Shown here: positions 36,049-47,100 of the stretch, one piece after another
Layout of the letters: each line of letters starts with the position of its first letter
How positions within the stretch are numbered: position 1 is the stretch's first letter
DNA from: Pseudo-nitzschia pungens
Taxonomy: Eukaryota > Bacillariophyta > Bacillariophyceae > Bacillariales > Bacillariaceae
DNA length: 64,000 nucleotides
Direction of reading: 5' to 3'
Assembly: GCA_037355855.1 (NCBI GenBank)
Contig: CM074762.1
Span: 434,001 to 498,000 of the forward strand
Translations under genes and position numbers: made by a program
Notes under the pieces: model-generated
Seen by the model: only the letters and a program-made list of their open reading frames with translations
What the model was told of the DNA's origin: nothing
The model's database searches: none

Positions 36049-39000
36049 GATTTTCTTTTTCGGTTTCAGGCTTTGAATTGGTCCACAGTTGGTATTGAGA
36101 TTGTCTGTTCTATAGTGGAGTTGCAGTTAATGGCGAATTTTCTAGTGAATGTATTCTTCAACTTAGTTTGCCAATAAAATTTTATGGCATCTTCCACCGA
36201 TTTTTATCGGAAAGAAAGTGATGTATGAACACGTACCAACCAACAATGGAATGCGTATGACCGAAAAGTAATCTTAGGTACGGTATCTTTCTACGAGTTC
36301 ACTGGGACCTCTCACAAAAAAAAAAATGAATGAGGCCATTTTTAGCACGCTCGACTGGCTCCCACTTCCTCGCATTGGGTTTAGTGTATTTGTTGTGCGT
36401 TGTTCAATTTGTATTGGACAATTTCTGATCTTAGCACACAAATTCTTAAATTCTCAACCAATCAAATTATAAGGCGACTCCCTTGAGAATTCATTAGTCA
36501 GCACAAGACTGATCATGAACGAGGACGCACGAGTGAGGCCTAAGCTTGAATATCAAGATTCCTTCTTTAGAGCTTTGTACCCAATTTCAGTGCGTCATTC
36601 TCACTCTCAATCGGAATGCTCGTTGCTGATAAACTCAATCGGAATTCTTATCTCAAATAAAATTCGCAAACGCGCATACCTCCAGTCAAAGTTCCTCTCA
36701 AAGTGGCGGAACTTTAGAACCTTTGGGAGTGCAAAGGGCCCGTCGTACCGATACGTGCGGTAACTTAGCGCATGTCACGTGAGTGGCGAATGCCACGCTC
36801 CTACCGGTAACCTTACGGATCCTAAGACGGAACGTATTTGGTACGGTATTTGATCGTAAGCCTTCTTGAATAAGATCTTCCGCCATCCATGCATCGCAGC
36901 ATTGGAACACATCACAAATTATTACGACTTTGTACGATTACTACACGTACGTACCGTACTATTACCAGCTACCGGTATTTCTGCTACTATTTTTTCTACC
37001 GGTAACCTTACTATTTTTTCTCAATCAACAACAATAGAATGAATGAATCATCTTGCGTGTATTTTTGTGAAAGAAAGAACAGAATCCAATACGTACGAAC
37101 TTCATGAAGTACTACGTATCCCCCTTTCGGTCGTAGCAATTGTACGGTACTCATGAGTACGTAGTAATTAACTAGTACTTATTGTACCTCGATGGACGAC
37201 AACAATGGGTCATTTGGGTCGATGAGGCTGCATAGATCCCGCAAGCCGAGAATGGAAGATTATTGTCTTCGCGACAACGAATCATCAACATCCTACAAAG
37301 ACCCCGGGAATGGTTTGTTAGTACTTTCTTGAATTACGTTCATCAAAAAGATAAAAAAATCAAGGAAGATAAAAAAATCAAGGAAGAACCATCTCATTCT
37401 CCGCACATACTTTGTTGTCATCGTTGTGTTCAATTAAGATCAAAGATACCAGTGCGTAGATGCAAAAAAAGGTTCCCACCCCACGGGGGTATGTAGGAAA
37501 ATAATCAAGTTGCTGGGACAGGTGGAGGCCGAACTCGCAAAAATTACATTCAGAAAAGTCTTCTCGTCTCCAAATATGTTTCACATTCTTAGATGATTGA
37601 TGATTCTTTCACAGAAGTGACAATGAAATTTTTATTTGTCATTTCCTGAATAATTTGACGATATCAGATTACGCTGAGAATCGCTGCCTTCTATTGTTTG
37701 ATTACCAGTGATACGTTCATGTAGTCCTAGTAAAGAACCATACTACTTTGCATGTCAGTTAATTCATAGTAACTTACCTAGTAATTGAATCAATTATTGG
37801 ATCATGATCACAATAACAAGTAAATGAGACAACAAGTGTAACATCAATATGATTCTCAGTCCCCAATAACATGATGCCACTGCATGGATCCACCATACCA
37901 ATGATGAGAGTGGATTGATCCATGCAAGGAAAAGAAATCAATTGATACTACTAGCTAACTTACGTGTAGTATGTATTATTTGATACCAAGGCTCAGGTCT
38001 AGTGAGCTAAGGTTACTGTGGAATGCGTGTCAACTCTATTCTAAATCAGAACAGATGGGTTGTTTGGGACCCCACAGAACTTCCGAAGACTAAGGAATTC
38101 GAGTACCGTGGTGCAAATGTTTTTTGAGTCCCATTTTATTTATCAGGGAAACATACGGGTAAACCTTACGTAATGGTTATTCACGTGCTGCCAGATCGGT
38201 CTTCCCACTATTGACCATGGGAAACAGTGGCTCTCGTTTGCTTACCGGTACATGTCGGGAACAAGGCAGAGGAGGTACGAAAATGATTCATGGTGGCTAT
38301 CACTGATTCCACTTCATCCATCTGAGGATTTCTCTAGGAACGACGAACGAGAAGTGGTTGTTCGAGTCCAGCTCCCGGTTACAACGCCATGTCGCCACCG
38401 GCATGGAATGTTGCCGTGACAAACGAAGAGCTTGGCGCACGAATCAAACGAATAGCTGCTCTCGTTGTTTAGGATTGCGACGATGATTCGTCGCGGTCTC
38501 TGTGTACGTTCCAATATCATCGATGTCTTTCTTGCCTTTTCATTGCCTGGTCCGAGAAAGATTATCGCGACCGAGACAGTTACGGGGCATACAGTGTTTT
38601 GTTTTAGTGTTTGTTTTTCGTTCGTTCCTTCGTTCCTTCATTGGCAAGGAAACTCACGAAGTTCTGTCCGTCAATTTTGTTGGAAGCTGTCCACCGGTGC
38701 ACGATGGTGAAAGCATGGCATGGCGTAGGATACGGGTTGTTGAAGACGACTGGGCCAACAATTTTGGGACGCACAGTGAATCCGGAGTTCTGTCATCGCT
38801 GTTGACTAAGTGAATTGGACAGAACTGCCAGCGTGAAAAACAATTTTGAGCGTTAACTCGTGGTTCGTCGGTCGGGACTCTCTTGGTCTCATTCTTTTTA
38901 CTGCTGCCAAGAAAGCGACATGTCTTTGCGGGCACCGGGAACAAAGGAGTGAATCATGGATACCAAAAAAAGTCACCATCCGGAAGACATCGGAGCGACG

Positions 39001-39222
39001 TTAAACTTTGGGTTCGGAACTGCCCAACGAGCTACGGTGCTTCGTGCCATCCGGGCCGATCACAACCCCAGGCGCATCCAGCTGGGCAATTTTTGTGTGT
39101 CCCCGGACAGCGACACGTGCGAATTTTGATGCATTGCAGTCCACAGCAATGCGATCGTACCGAACGAACGAGTGTCCAGCGATGCGGGGCAAAAACACCG
39201 TCGGACGAAGGCGTGGTTTGTT
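39001..39222 (-). CDS. Possible terminal exon of an unrecognised gene
   Basis: A 74-codon frame ending in TAA at 39001. It is preceded by a pyrimidine-rich stretch and an AG at 39223-39224 that could be a splice acceptor. The translation is unbroken and protein-like (RYDRIAVDCNASKFARVAV, then TKIAQLDAPGVVIGPDGTK) but matches nothing I know. No matching upstream exon could be fixed. The opposite strand is also open here, so this is weak. Confidence 0.2.
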   Translation of the reverse strand, partial: NKPRLRPTVFLPRIAGHSFVRYDRIAVDCNASKFARVAVRGHTKIAQLDAPGVVIGPDGTKHRSSLGSSEPKV

Positions 39223-40039
39223 CTCGAATCACGACAGCAGAAATCCAATCCGATCAAACGCATCGACAAGAATACGGTAAGGTTTATGACAGTTTCATTC
39301 CATACAAAACGTTAAAAACATGGCGTCTCCGTTGTTCCATGAAACGTGTATGTCGATCGTCAACGCTGAGCAAATAATTGAAACCTGCATTCCTTTTCTC
39401 ACTCCCTATAGGCAATTGCCAGCCTGTTGGTGGCAGTTGCATTCTACAACAACAAACGCCTTCTACAGTATTTTTAGACGAAACGAGGCCGGTGTGTATT
39501 ATTGTCACGCTTGTACACCCTCCGCGGAGTTGACTTTCGCGGTCCCTGTCCAGTCGTACAGGCTCTGTGCACAACGGGACAATGGTAGACGACCGACCGA
39601 ATGGGTCCCGATCCGTCGATAGCAGCCTTTGCATACGTATGCGTCCGTACGATGCACCAATCAAGAGCGACGACACTTTGATTTGTTTCGTGGACGTTGC
39701 ATCGAGTTCATCGTTTGTCACACGATTCCAATTACCCCGTAATTACGTGTACTTGTACTTGTGCTGTATTTATTCTTTTTGTTAACCCTGTCGCTTGTGC
39801 TTTTGATTGGCGCCATCCCCCGCGGCCCCATCTCGGTAGATGCTCTCATCTCTAAGACCTAGTTTCTTTTTCCATTGCACTCTCTGCGTTGTGTTGGGTT
39901 GCGATTCGTTCCAAGTCGTGCCATGTCACATCACGTATGCCACGCATCCAAAAAGGACCAATATTTCGAAACCAATTCGCCATGGAACATCGAAGACCCC
40001 CGTATTTCGAAGAAGAACCCCACGCCGAAGAAAACACAG

Positions 40040-40378
40040 TCACCACACGTAGAAATTCGAACAAAGGATTGTGTGTGTGTGAGCAAACCAACGTCGGAAG
40101 GAGGAACGGCAACAAAAGAAACAATCAAACAAACAAAGCGGCACCGAACGAGCAACGTCGAAGCAAAACGGCCAAGGGTTGTTCGCATGGCGGGATCCTT
40201 GCCCGTTCGCTGCCACCACTCCGTATTGCGCCACACGCTGTGCACGCACCTTTGTGTTGTACCATCGCCGGGCCCGAACCGCTCTCGTCGACTGGCTGTA
40301 GGACGTCCACCACAGCACGGAGAGCACCAATATGCAGAGCAGGGGTGTCCAGGAACCTTCGTTGTCGTCTTCGGCCAT
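40040..40378 (-). CDS. Possible small single-pass membrane protein
   Basis: ATG at 40378 opens a 112-residue frame. The first 43 residues look genuine: an acidic start, one transmembrane helix (WTPLLCILVLSVLWW) and a basic stop-transfer tail (RAVRARRWYNTK). A GTGCGT splice donor follows directly at 40249, so the real product may splice to an exon I could not place; the rest of the frame is Cys/Phe-rich and unconvincing. Function unknown. Confidence 0.3.
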   Translation of the reverse strand: MAEDDNEGSWTPLLCILVLSVLWWTSYSQSTRAVRARRWYNTKVRAQRVAQYGVVAANGQGSRHANNPWPFCFDVARSVPLCLFDCFFCCRSSFRRWFAHTHTILCSNFYVW

Positions 40379-40854
40379 TGTCACTATGCTGTTGTGAGTT
40401 TTTATTATTGTTTCTTGTCTTGTGCATTCACTTTTGTTGGATTTGGAGCAAGAGGGAGGGACCGATGTGGTAGAATGGAATCAATCAACGAAGGAGTAAC
40501 TTACGAGGGCTGGCACATTTTATTTACGTACGAGTATCTTACCTGTGCTACAAGTAAGCCTTATACTACGGTACGGTTAACGGCTGTGACAACCACGGGT
40601 ATGGAAGCAGTCTCAAAATTCTTTGTTGGTTACCAAATGCGCAACCTCCCCATATTCGTTCTAGCAGTAGTCGGGAATCCCATAGCGCTATCCAGATCAG
40701 ACTTCATCTGATGAGTTTGAAGTTGGCGGTAGAGGAGGAACCCTGCCTTTTGACATCGTCCTACAGGCACCACCAAAGAAGCATTTCTTCTGTCTCCAAG
40801 AGCAACGGCTGTGGTTGCCGCCAGCACCAGCAACAAGCAGCACTGGTTGAAAAA

Positions 40855-41135
40855 CAATTTTAGTAGTAATACTAGTACTACGAGTACTACTTGATCCCTT
40901 CTCCTCCCCCACAGGTGGTACTGATCATGCTGGCGCTGGCCCTCTCTGCTCTGCTACGCCTCCACTCTGCTCTGTGCTTCCAGACTGGTGACCTCAATAC
41001 CAGCTCACTGTTGTAGCATAATTTTCTATGCCTAGTAGTAGTACGACTAACCTTACTTGTTGGATCTACTACTACTTCTAATTCCTGCTACACTAAATTC
41101 ATCCACCTCCTCTCGTGGCTTCTCCTCCTTCTTCG
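40855..41135. repeat. ACTAGT/AGTAGTAC-rich island
   Basis: TAGTAGTAATACTAGTACTA at about 40861, CCTAGTAGTAGTACG at about 41030 and CTACTACTACTTC at about 41067, with C/T-rich DNA between. Same character as the islands at 13.6-14.4 kb and 56.7-57.2 kb. Confidence 0.5.
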
Positions 41136-41714
41136 TGTTTGGAGGTATGTAGTAGCTAGAGTTGAACTCCACTCTTTGGCAGGCTATCCATAGGATGTAA
41201 ACATTGTGTCCTAGAACAATCTCTCAGAAACCAAACAGGGACAAGAATGGGTGATGGTAGAATAGCATGCGGTGGTGGATGCCTAATCTCACACTAAAGT
41301 CGGATCGGACCGGTACGGTACAAGTAAGGTTTACGTACGAGAATTATTTAGCCTACAGTGTACCAAAAAATGACATTCTGCAGTCATCTTCCTTCCATTT
41401 TGCAAAGATCTTCCTTCTTTGGTCGTACATATTCTTTGTCCAAAATACGGGAAGGTTACATGGTGCTCACGGAATCACATGAGGCTACTAGTTTTTGGGC
41501 ATCAAGATTGCCGTCGAAATAAGCTGCGAACCAATAATTTCCTCTTCTCCTAATTGCATCTATCCTCCATCAACCATCGTCGGGAGTTTCAAACCCCTGC
41601 CTCCGGGACAATTGCTCGTTCTGTCCGAGTGCTGCCGATCGGATCCGCTATCAACCCCCATCTGCACGAATCGCGCCACTCTTACATCCATAGATAGTAT
41701 CCATTGCCACAACC

Positions 41715-43517
41715 ATGTCCCCTCCCGTCCCACAGTCTTCGTCGCCGCTGTTTGGGTCACTGATGTCCATCTTTGGGGGGATCGGCCTTTCGAGGCGGCC
41801 AAATCCCGCGTTTGTGAACCTTCCCGATCACCTCGGCAACAGAAATGTTCTCGGCGACATCTGGCAGGGCAGAGAAGCCGCGAGGGCCTTCGAGGAAGGA
41901 AGCCTTCGATCCTATTTTGGGCCCGACGAAGAAGACAGCTACAGCGAAAACCACAGCCATAGTGAGCGAGACGATTCCGTGGGTTCTGGTGGTAGGAGCC
42001 ATTTGGGAAGCGACAGCGATGACGAGGACGACAGCGGTGGCTGGGACCCAAGGGGGCTGGAGGTGGTGTTTCGAAACGAATCGCCATCCCCCCTCGTTTT
42101 GTGCTGGGTTTCGGACTCGGGCGAACCGCACCATTTCTACCGGCTCGATCCGATGTCAACAGCGAGTAAATCATCGAGATTCCCCAGGCGACGATTTCGC
42201 TTGCTCGATACGGATCACCTGGAACACACGCATCCCGGTCACGCCTTTTGTCTGGGGTACGCAGGAGACGAAAAAGAGGTGGAGCACGTGCGAAGATCCC
42301 AGTCGTTGATTCGTCAAACCGCAACTGGAACGAGAGGAAAGAAAAACAAAAAGGGAGCGAAGAGGAACGAGCGAATCCGTAGGAGTCGAAAGAACGGAAC
42401 CTCGTCCATTGTTGTTGCTGGGTACCGTCCCGCATTTCGGTTGTCATCGTCCGGTTCCACATCCTCCTCGTCATCGTCATCATCTTCTGCCTTGTCGCGA
42501 CGACTCCAGTTGGTAACGATCTCGCACGAATCGGCAGACCAGCAGTTTCTTCGTCGCCGAACCTCCCAGATCAAGCGGGCTTGTTTTGGGGCCCTGCCGT
42601 GGTGTTTGGGAGGAAAGAGACGAACACTTCTGCACGACAATGAGTCCCAATACGGCGACGACAGCGACTGCGATGACGACGACAACAACAACAACGATTT
42701 TCCACACTTGGATCCGAACGGATGGCGGGCGACGGTCCGGTGGGTCGAGACCCGATCTAAGCCGCACGACACGACGTCCAAGGTCTACGAAAAAGTCAGC
42801 TTGGGCGGATGGCCCTGCTGCCTGGAACCCAACTGGAGCGGTGGGGACGCCGTTTCGGCAGAAAAGCTGCAACGAGACATTCGCGCCGCGGCGGACCTCC
42901 TCCCTTCCCATGCCAGGGACTATCTACAGAAGCACTGCACCATCTGGATCAATCGCAGCCTGTCGTGGGGTCCCGCCGACTGCCCCGAAAAAGGACGCGG
43001 GAGCTGCTACCATCCCAGCCGGGGATGGCTTCTCAAGAACGGTCTCTCGGGGGACAAGCACAAGTGCGTTGAGGTCAACGACGCTCCCCGCTACAAGAAA
43101 GACTGCGATCTCTGGGGAATCGGCGGCATCATGCTCCACGAGCTGTGCCACGCGTACCATCACGGCATGCTGCGCGATGGATACGACAACCGAGACATCC
43201 GCGAGTGCTACGAGCGCGCCATGGAGGAGGGACTCTATGACCGCGTCGAGTACCACCGGTCGTGCGCTCCAGGTGGAAGGCGGACCAAAGCGTCGGCCAG
43301 GGCGTACGCGTCCTCCAACCCCATGGAATACTTTGCAGAACTATCTGTGGCCTTTCTGGGGGGCCTCGACGAAACCATCGAGTACAACAAGTGGTACCCC
43401 TTCAATCGGAAGCAGCTGGAGCAACACGATCCACGTGCGCACGCTTTGTTGTCCCGCCTGTGGAAGGTCGATGTGGGAGCGACGACCACGACTGTTCCAT
43501 CGAAGAAGGCGCCGTAA
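41715..43517 (+). CDS. HExxH zinc metalloprotease with N-terminal VHL-beta-like domain
   Basis: A single exon of 600 residues from ATG 41715. Residues about 115-195 (VVFRNESPSPLVLCWVSDSG, then HHFYRLDP and HTHPGHAFCLGY) resemble the beta domain of von Hippel-Lindau proteins, which in VHL binds hydroxyproline substrates. A basic and Ser-rich low-complexity linker follows. The C-terminal 270 residues hold a metallopeptidase: GIMLHELCHAYHH supplies the HExxH zinc site, and the downstream NPMEYFAELSVAFLGG supplies a Glu that would be the third ligand in a gluzincin arrangement. The FNRKQLEQHDPRAHALL tail is typical of the same peptidase group. Cys residues around the active site suggest disulphides, though no signal peptide is visible. 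The peptidase call is strong; the VHL call is inference from pattern. Confidence 0.72.
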   Translation: MSPPVPQSSSPLFGSLMSIFGGIGLSRRPNPAFVNLPDHLGNRNVLGDIWQGREAARAFEEGSLRSYFGPDEEDSYSENHSHSERDDSVGSGGRSHLGSDSDDEDDSGGWDPRGLEVVFRNESPSPLVLCWVSDSGEPHHFYRLDPMSTASKSSRFPRRRFRLLDTDHLEHTHPGHAFCLGYAGDEKEVEHVRRSQSLIRQTATGTRGKKNKKGAKRNERIRRSRKNGTSSIVVAGYRPAFRLSSSGSTSSSSSSSSSALSRRLQLVTISHESADQQFLRRRTSQIKRACFGALPWCLGGKRRTLLHDNESQYGDDSDCDDDDNNNNDFPHLDPNGWRATVRWVETRSKPHDTTSKVYEKVSLGGWPCCLEPNWSGGDAVSAEKLQRDIRAAADLLPSHARDYLQKHCTIWINRSLSWGPADCPEKGRGSCYHPSRGWLLKNGLSGDKHKCVEVNDAPRYKKDCDLWGIGGIMLHELCHAYHHGMLRDGYDNRDIRECYERAMEEGLYDRVEYHRSCAPGGRRTKASARAYASSNPMEYFAELSVAFLGGLDETIEYNKWYPFNRKQLEQHDPRAHALLSRLWKVDVGATTTTVPSKKAP

Positions 43518-44129
43518 TCAAATTCGGAAACCACCAATTAGGGGTTGTTTGGAATTAATTGCACCGAAACTGGCATCCGTGCCTCCGTCCGCCCGTTCGT
43601 GCCATCGGTTTCCGACGAAGTTGTTCTCTTATTGTTTGAGTTCTCAACGACCCAAACGCGTTGCTGTATTTTGAGTAACTTGCGATAAAATTTATTTACT
43701 TGGTGATCGGGTTGGACACTGAAGTTCGGTATTCCTTTGGGTCTTTGTGTGAGAAAAAGCTCGATGATGAGTTTCAAAGTTATACTTTCACATCAGTCAA
43801 TGTGGAAACGCGGACCTAAGGGCTAACTTTTACCACATGGCAAAGAAAAGGCCGTCCCTCTAGTGAAACCAGCCCCCGCGTTCGAAAGGTGTGAAAGAAA
43901 CTACAGTGCTCTACCCAAGTCACGCACATCGAAACGTTCTGGAGTCGAGAATCGATGGCTACCACGCTCAAAACGAACTAAGTATCATTTCAACTCAACA
44001 TTTGTTTGAAAGTTTAGTTTACAATTCTTATTCGATTGTTTAAGATGCCTGAAAACCAAAAATTTGGCATTTTGGAACGCTCCTCTGGCGCATCATAATC
44101 TATCAGTCATTGATGACAAATTTCGCTCG
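43518..44129. other. Convergent intergenic spacer
   Basis: About 610 bp between the metalloprotease and the UBR ligase stop codons. No gene or repeat was seen. Confidence 0.55.
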
Positions 44130-47100
44130 TTAATACCAGTTGTCTCTAATGACCCTATCGGAAGTGGACCGAATTTGGGCTACTTCCCGAGGGATACCCT
44201 GTTGTCTCCATAGTTGTTCGAGTGCACGGAAGCGGGCATCGTTCAAAAAGAGAGGTCGGCCCCGTCGAAGTCCGGGATCTTCTTCCCCGTGTTCGTCGAC
44301 ATAAAGACTGGCTGAATACGCTGACTTATTGTTGTGCATTAAAAGGACAGTGCATTTTTGAATGAGGAAGAAAATGCCAATCCCAGAGCCGTTTTTCCTT
44401 GCATGGATGGTACAGGCCCCTGGTGGACGGTTGGTTCTGTGATAAGGACGACGTTGGCATCCGGATCGCATAACCGTTCCAGTCAGAAGACAAATTGCGG
44501 TTTCGGCGTTACCGATATCCTCGGACTCTTCCAACGATGCCGATTCTTCTCGGCCTTTGACCTTGCTAACGATGCCGTAAAGTTCAATGAACGACTTTGG
44601 TAGACGAATCAAACTGAACGTAGGGGTCTCTTTGCAATGAACTAGTCCAAGATGACTCAAATCCGACATGACAGAACTCGCAGCTCCGGCTTCGAGCATT
44701 AATCCTTTCTGCCCAGGTCCAATTGAGGCTTGACCCAACAAACTAGGTTGGTACGATATTATGGGAGATTCGCCCACCGCCACGAAAAGATGCGACGTAT
44801 CTTGATTTTCACCGTCATCGGAACCAGAACTGCTAGGCTCATCACCCGAATCCTCATTATTGATTCCTGCCGCAGCTGCAGCAGCTCCTGTATGATCAAC
44901 GTAGTCAATCATTTCTTCTTCGTCGTCTATATCCATATCTTCTACTAACGCGCCATCGGTTTCTTCATCATTTTCTTCATCGTCGAAGAATTCATCCACT
45001 GCATTCATTCCAGAAACGTCGTTCAACCCCAACTCATCAACACTCTCCTCCAGATCAGAAGACGAAGCAGAAGTGTTTCTGTCCATGGCAATTGGCGCTT
45101 CCTGGTCCGACACAGAATCCATTTTTTCGGTTGTAACTTTGCTTGCTCCATTATTTAGACTATCTTCGTGTGAATCGATTCCCATGGTCGTGTCATTTTG
45201 TGAAGAACCGTACAAGTCCGGAAGGACTGACTTCCCTGATGAACCATGATGTCTCTCCAATCCTATCACACCAGTTAACCACCGATTGATGATTTCCCAA
45301 TAGGAATTGGATTCGTTAATGATCGCGGATGGCATTGGCGCTCCCATTTCCTTCAGTACGAACATACCATCACTAGATGACATAGTTTCTGTACCGTCCA
45401 ATACGGATTCAAATCTCAAGGAAGCTGTACTATCGGTATCCTCAACCAAAGTTCCTTTTCTTCGGTTTCGACTCTTTGTAGCTGCATTGCATGCACGCAT
45501 CATCAAAACAATGGAACGAGCAAATGGAAGGATTGCTCTTCCAACATTTCCGAAAAGATTTGATGGCGATGAAATCGCGGCACCTGTTGTCAACTTTATA
45601 TCACCATTCAATGAACTTGATGAGACCCTCGCCTTGCAGTGAGAATATAAGCTGACCAAAGCTTGCCCTTCCGCAAGCATCTCATCCATATCCCATCTTC
45701 CTTCTTCATCTTCATCGTCGATTTCCATATCATCAACTGAGTCAAAACCACCTGGCGTTATCAAGGCTTGAATCAACCGACCCGTGACCAAAAGCCGACC
45801 GAATTCTAGGATTTCATCTCCACGAAGTAAGTCATCGTTCGTATTAACGAGGATCGTGGAAAACACAGCCCCGGCCAGCACGTTTAAATCCCAGGCCAAC
45901 AGAGGAGTATATAGAAACGCTGTAGCAGCAGCTGGTCTGAAAGGGATAGTAGACGGCGACTCATGCCCAGCCATAGGTTCTAGACTTCCCCAGTTAGTTC
46001 CCATAGCGGTCGCACGCGACACACCCTTCAACACTTTCTTGATAGATAATGGTGTTGGCGGATGATACATGGACGAGGGCTGAGATCCCAAACCTTCCGA
46101 TACCCACATTGCTGCAGCTACTGCACGTGCCTCGTGGCGTTGTGAAAGCATTCCATCTCGAGCCACATGGCATGGCATAGCTGACATCAAAGCTGTAAGC
46201 TCACTCCACGCAGCCAATCTGTCTCTCTCTCTTTCATCTATGAGACCTCTTTGGGCATCTTTCATACCTTGGATCCAACCATATCCACACAAAATATCAG
46301 ATAGGCACTTTGCGATAACAGAGGGTCCACTCCCGTCAAACCTAGTGTTGTCGGCCCCTAACTTAGAAGCCATTTCATAAATCAATACTTCAAAAAGACC
46401 GGCAGCTCCGGTCATGGTTCTTGTCAATTCAAGAAGCATCGGATCATTTTCTTTGTTTGCTTTAAAGCCAGGCCACGGCTCGTCTGTTTTTGAAAAGGTA
46501 CCGAATGGAAGAACTTCTTCAATACCACGCACTGCTGCTTCAGCAGATGCTGCACTGTGACCGATTGCAGCCCATGCAATATGCTGTTGTCGGAGAAGCC
46601 GCAACACACGACCAACAGTTATTGGCCTTAACAGTGTCTCGTCAACAGAATCTTGCTCGTAGTCCCAACGTTGAACGGAAGCGTGCCATCTTCTTGCCTT
46701 CTTTTTCTTTGAACCAGCACGCTCCCACGGAACAACCATTGCTTGCATCAATTGGACACCAAAATCCATCAGTGCTTTCTTCCCTATCTCGCTGTACGAG
46801 TCTGCCTCCCTTTTCCCCAAAAACGTGCCTCTTGTCAAAACTCCTTGCAACCTATCCTCGATATTGTCAGGTTTTGAACGCACTGCATTTGCCTTTGGTT
46901 TTTCTTTTCCTTCATCATCCGTGCTTTTAACCGTTACGCATCCATCTCTGGGGACCAAAATGTTTGAAAGTTGCTTACATAATGGACATAAAAATTCTCC
47001 ATCACTGATGTTTGCTGCAAATCGGCCATCATAAGGTTGATCACCGGCTGCACGTTGGTGAAGTGACAGTGTGTGTGCTTCTACACACTTGAGATGAGCA

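Larger units (their letters stand above)
36049..41714. other. Long gene-poor region
   Basis: About 5.7 kb with no firmly supported gene. It includes TACCGGTA and AAGGTTA clusters (36,795-37,020, 38,160-38,260, 40,500-40,580, 41,300-41,335), a duplicated AAAAAATCAAGGAAGAT word at about 37,353-37,385, and an ACTAGT-type island at about 40,860-41,130. Two weak minus-strand coding candidates are listed separately (39,001-39,222 and 40,040-40,378). Confidence 0.55.

Noticed and set aside
36515..36763. 82-codon plus-strand frame with ATG
   Set aside because: No hydrophobic segment, domain or splice partner; the base composition matches surrounding spacer.
38340..38390. GTTCGAGTCC, a tRNA B-box-like word
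   Set aside because: The flanking bases do not form a 5-bp T stem, and no A box, anticodon arm or acceptor stem could be placed. No tRNA gene was found elsewhere in the window by eye.
39875..40711. 278-codon plus-strand open frame
   Set aside because: The composition is irregular and no domain is visible; a minus-strand frame in the same place gives a better transmembrane protein start, and the frame covers AT-rich spacer at its end.
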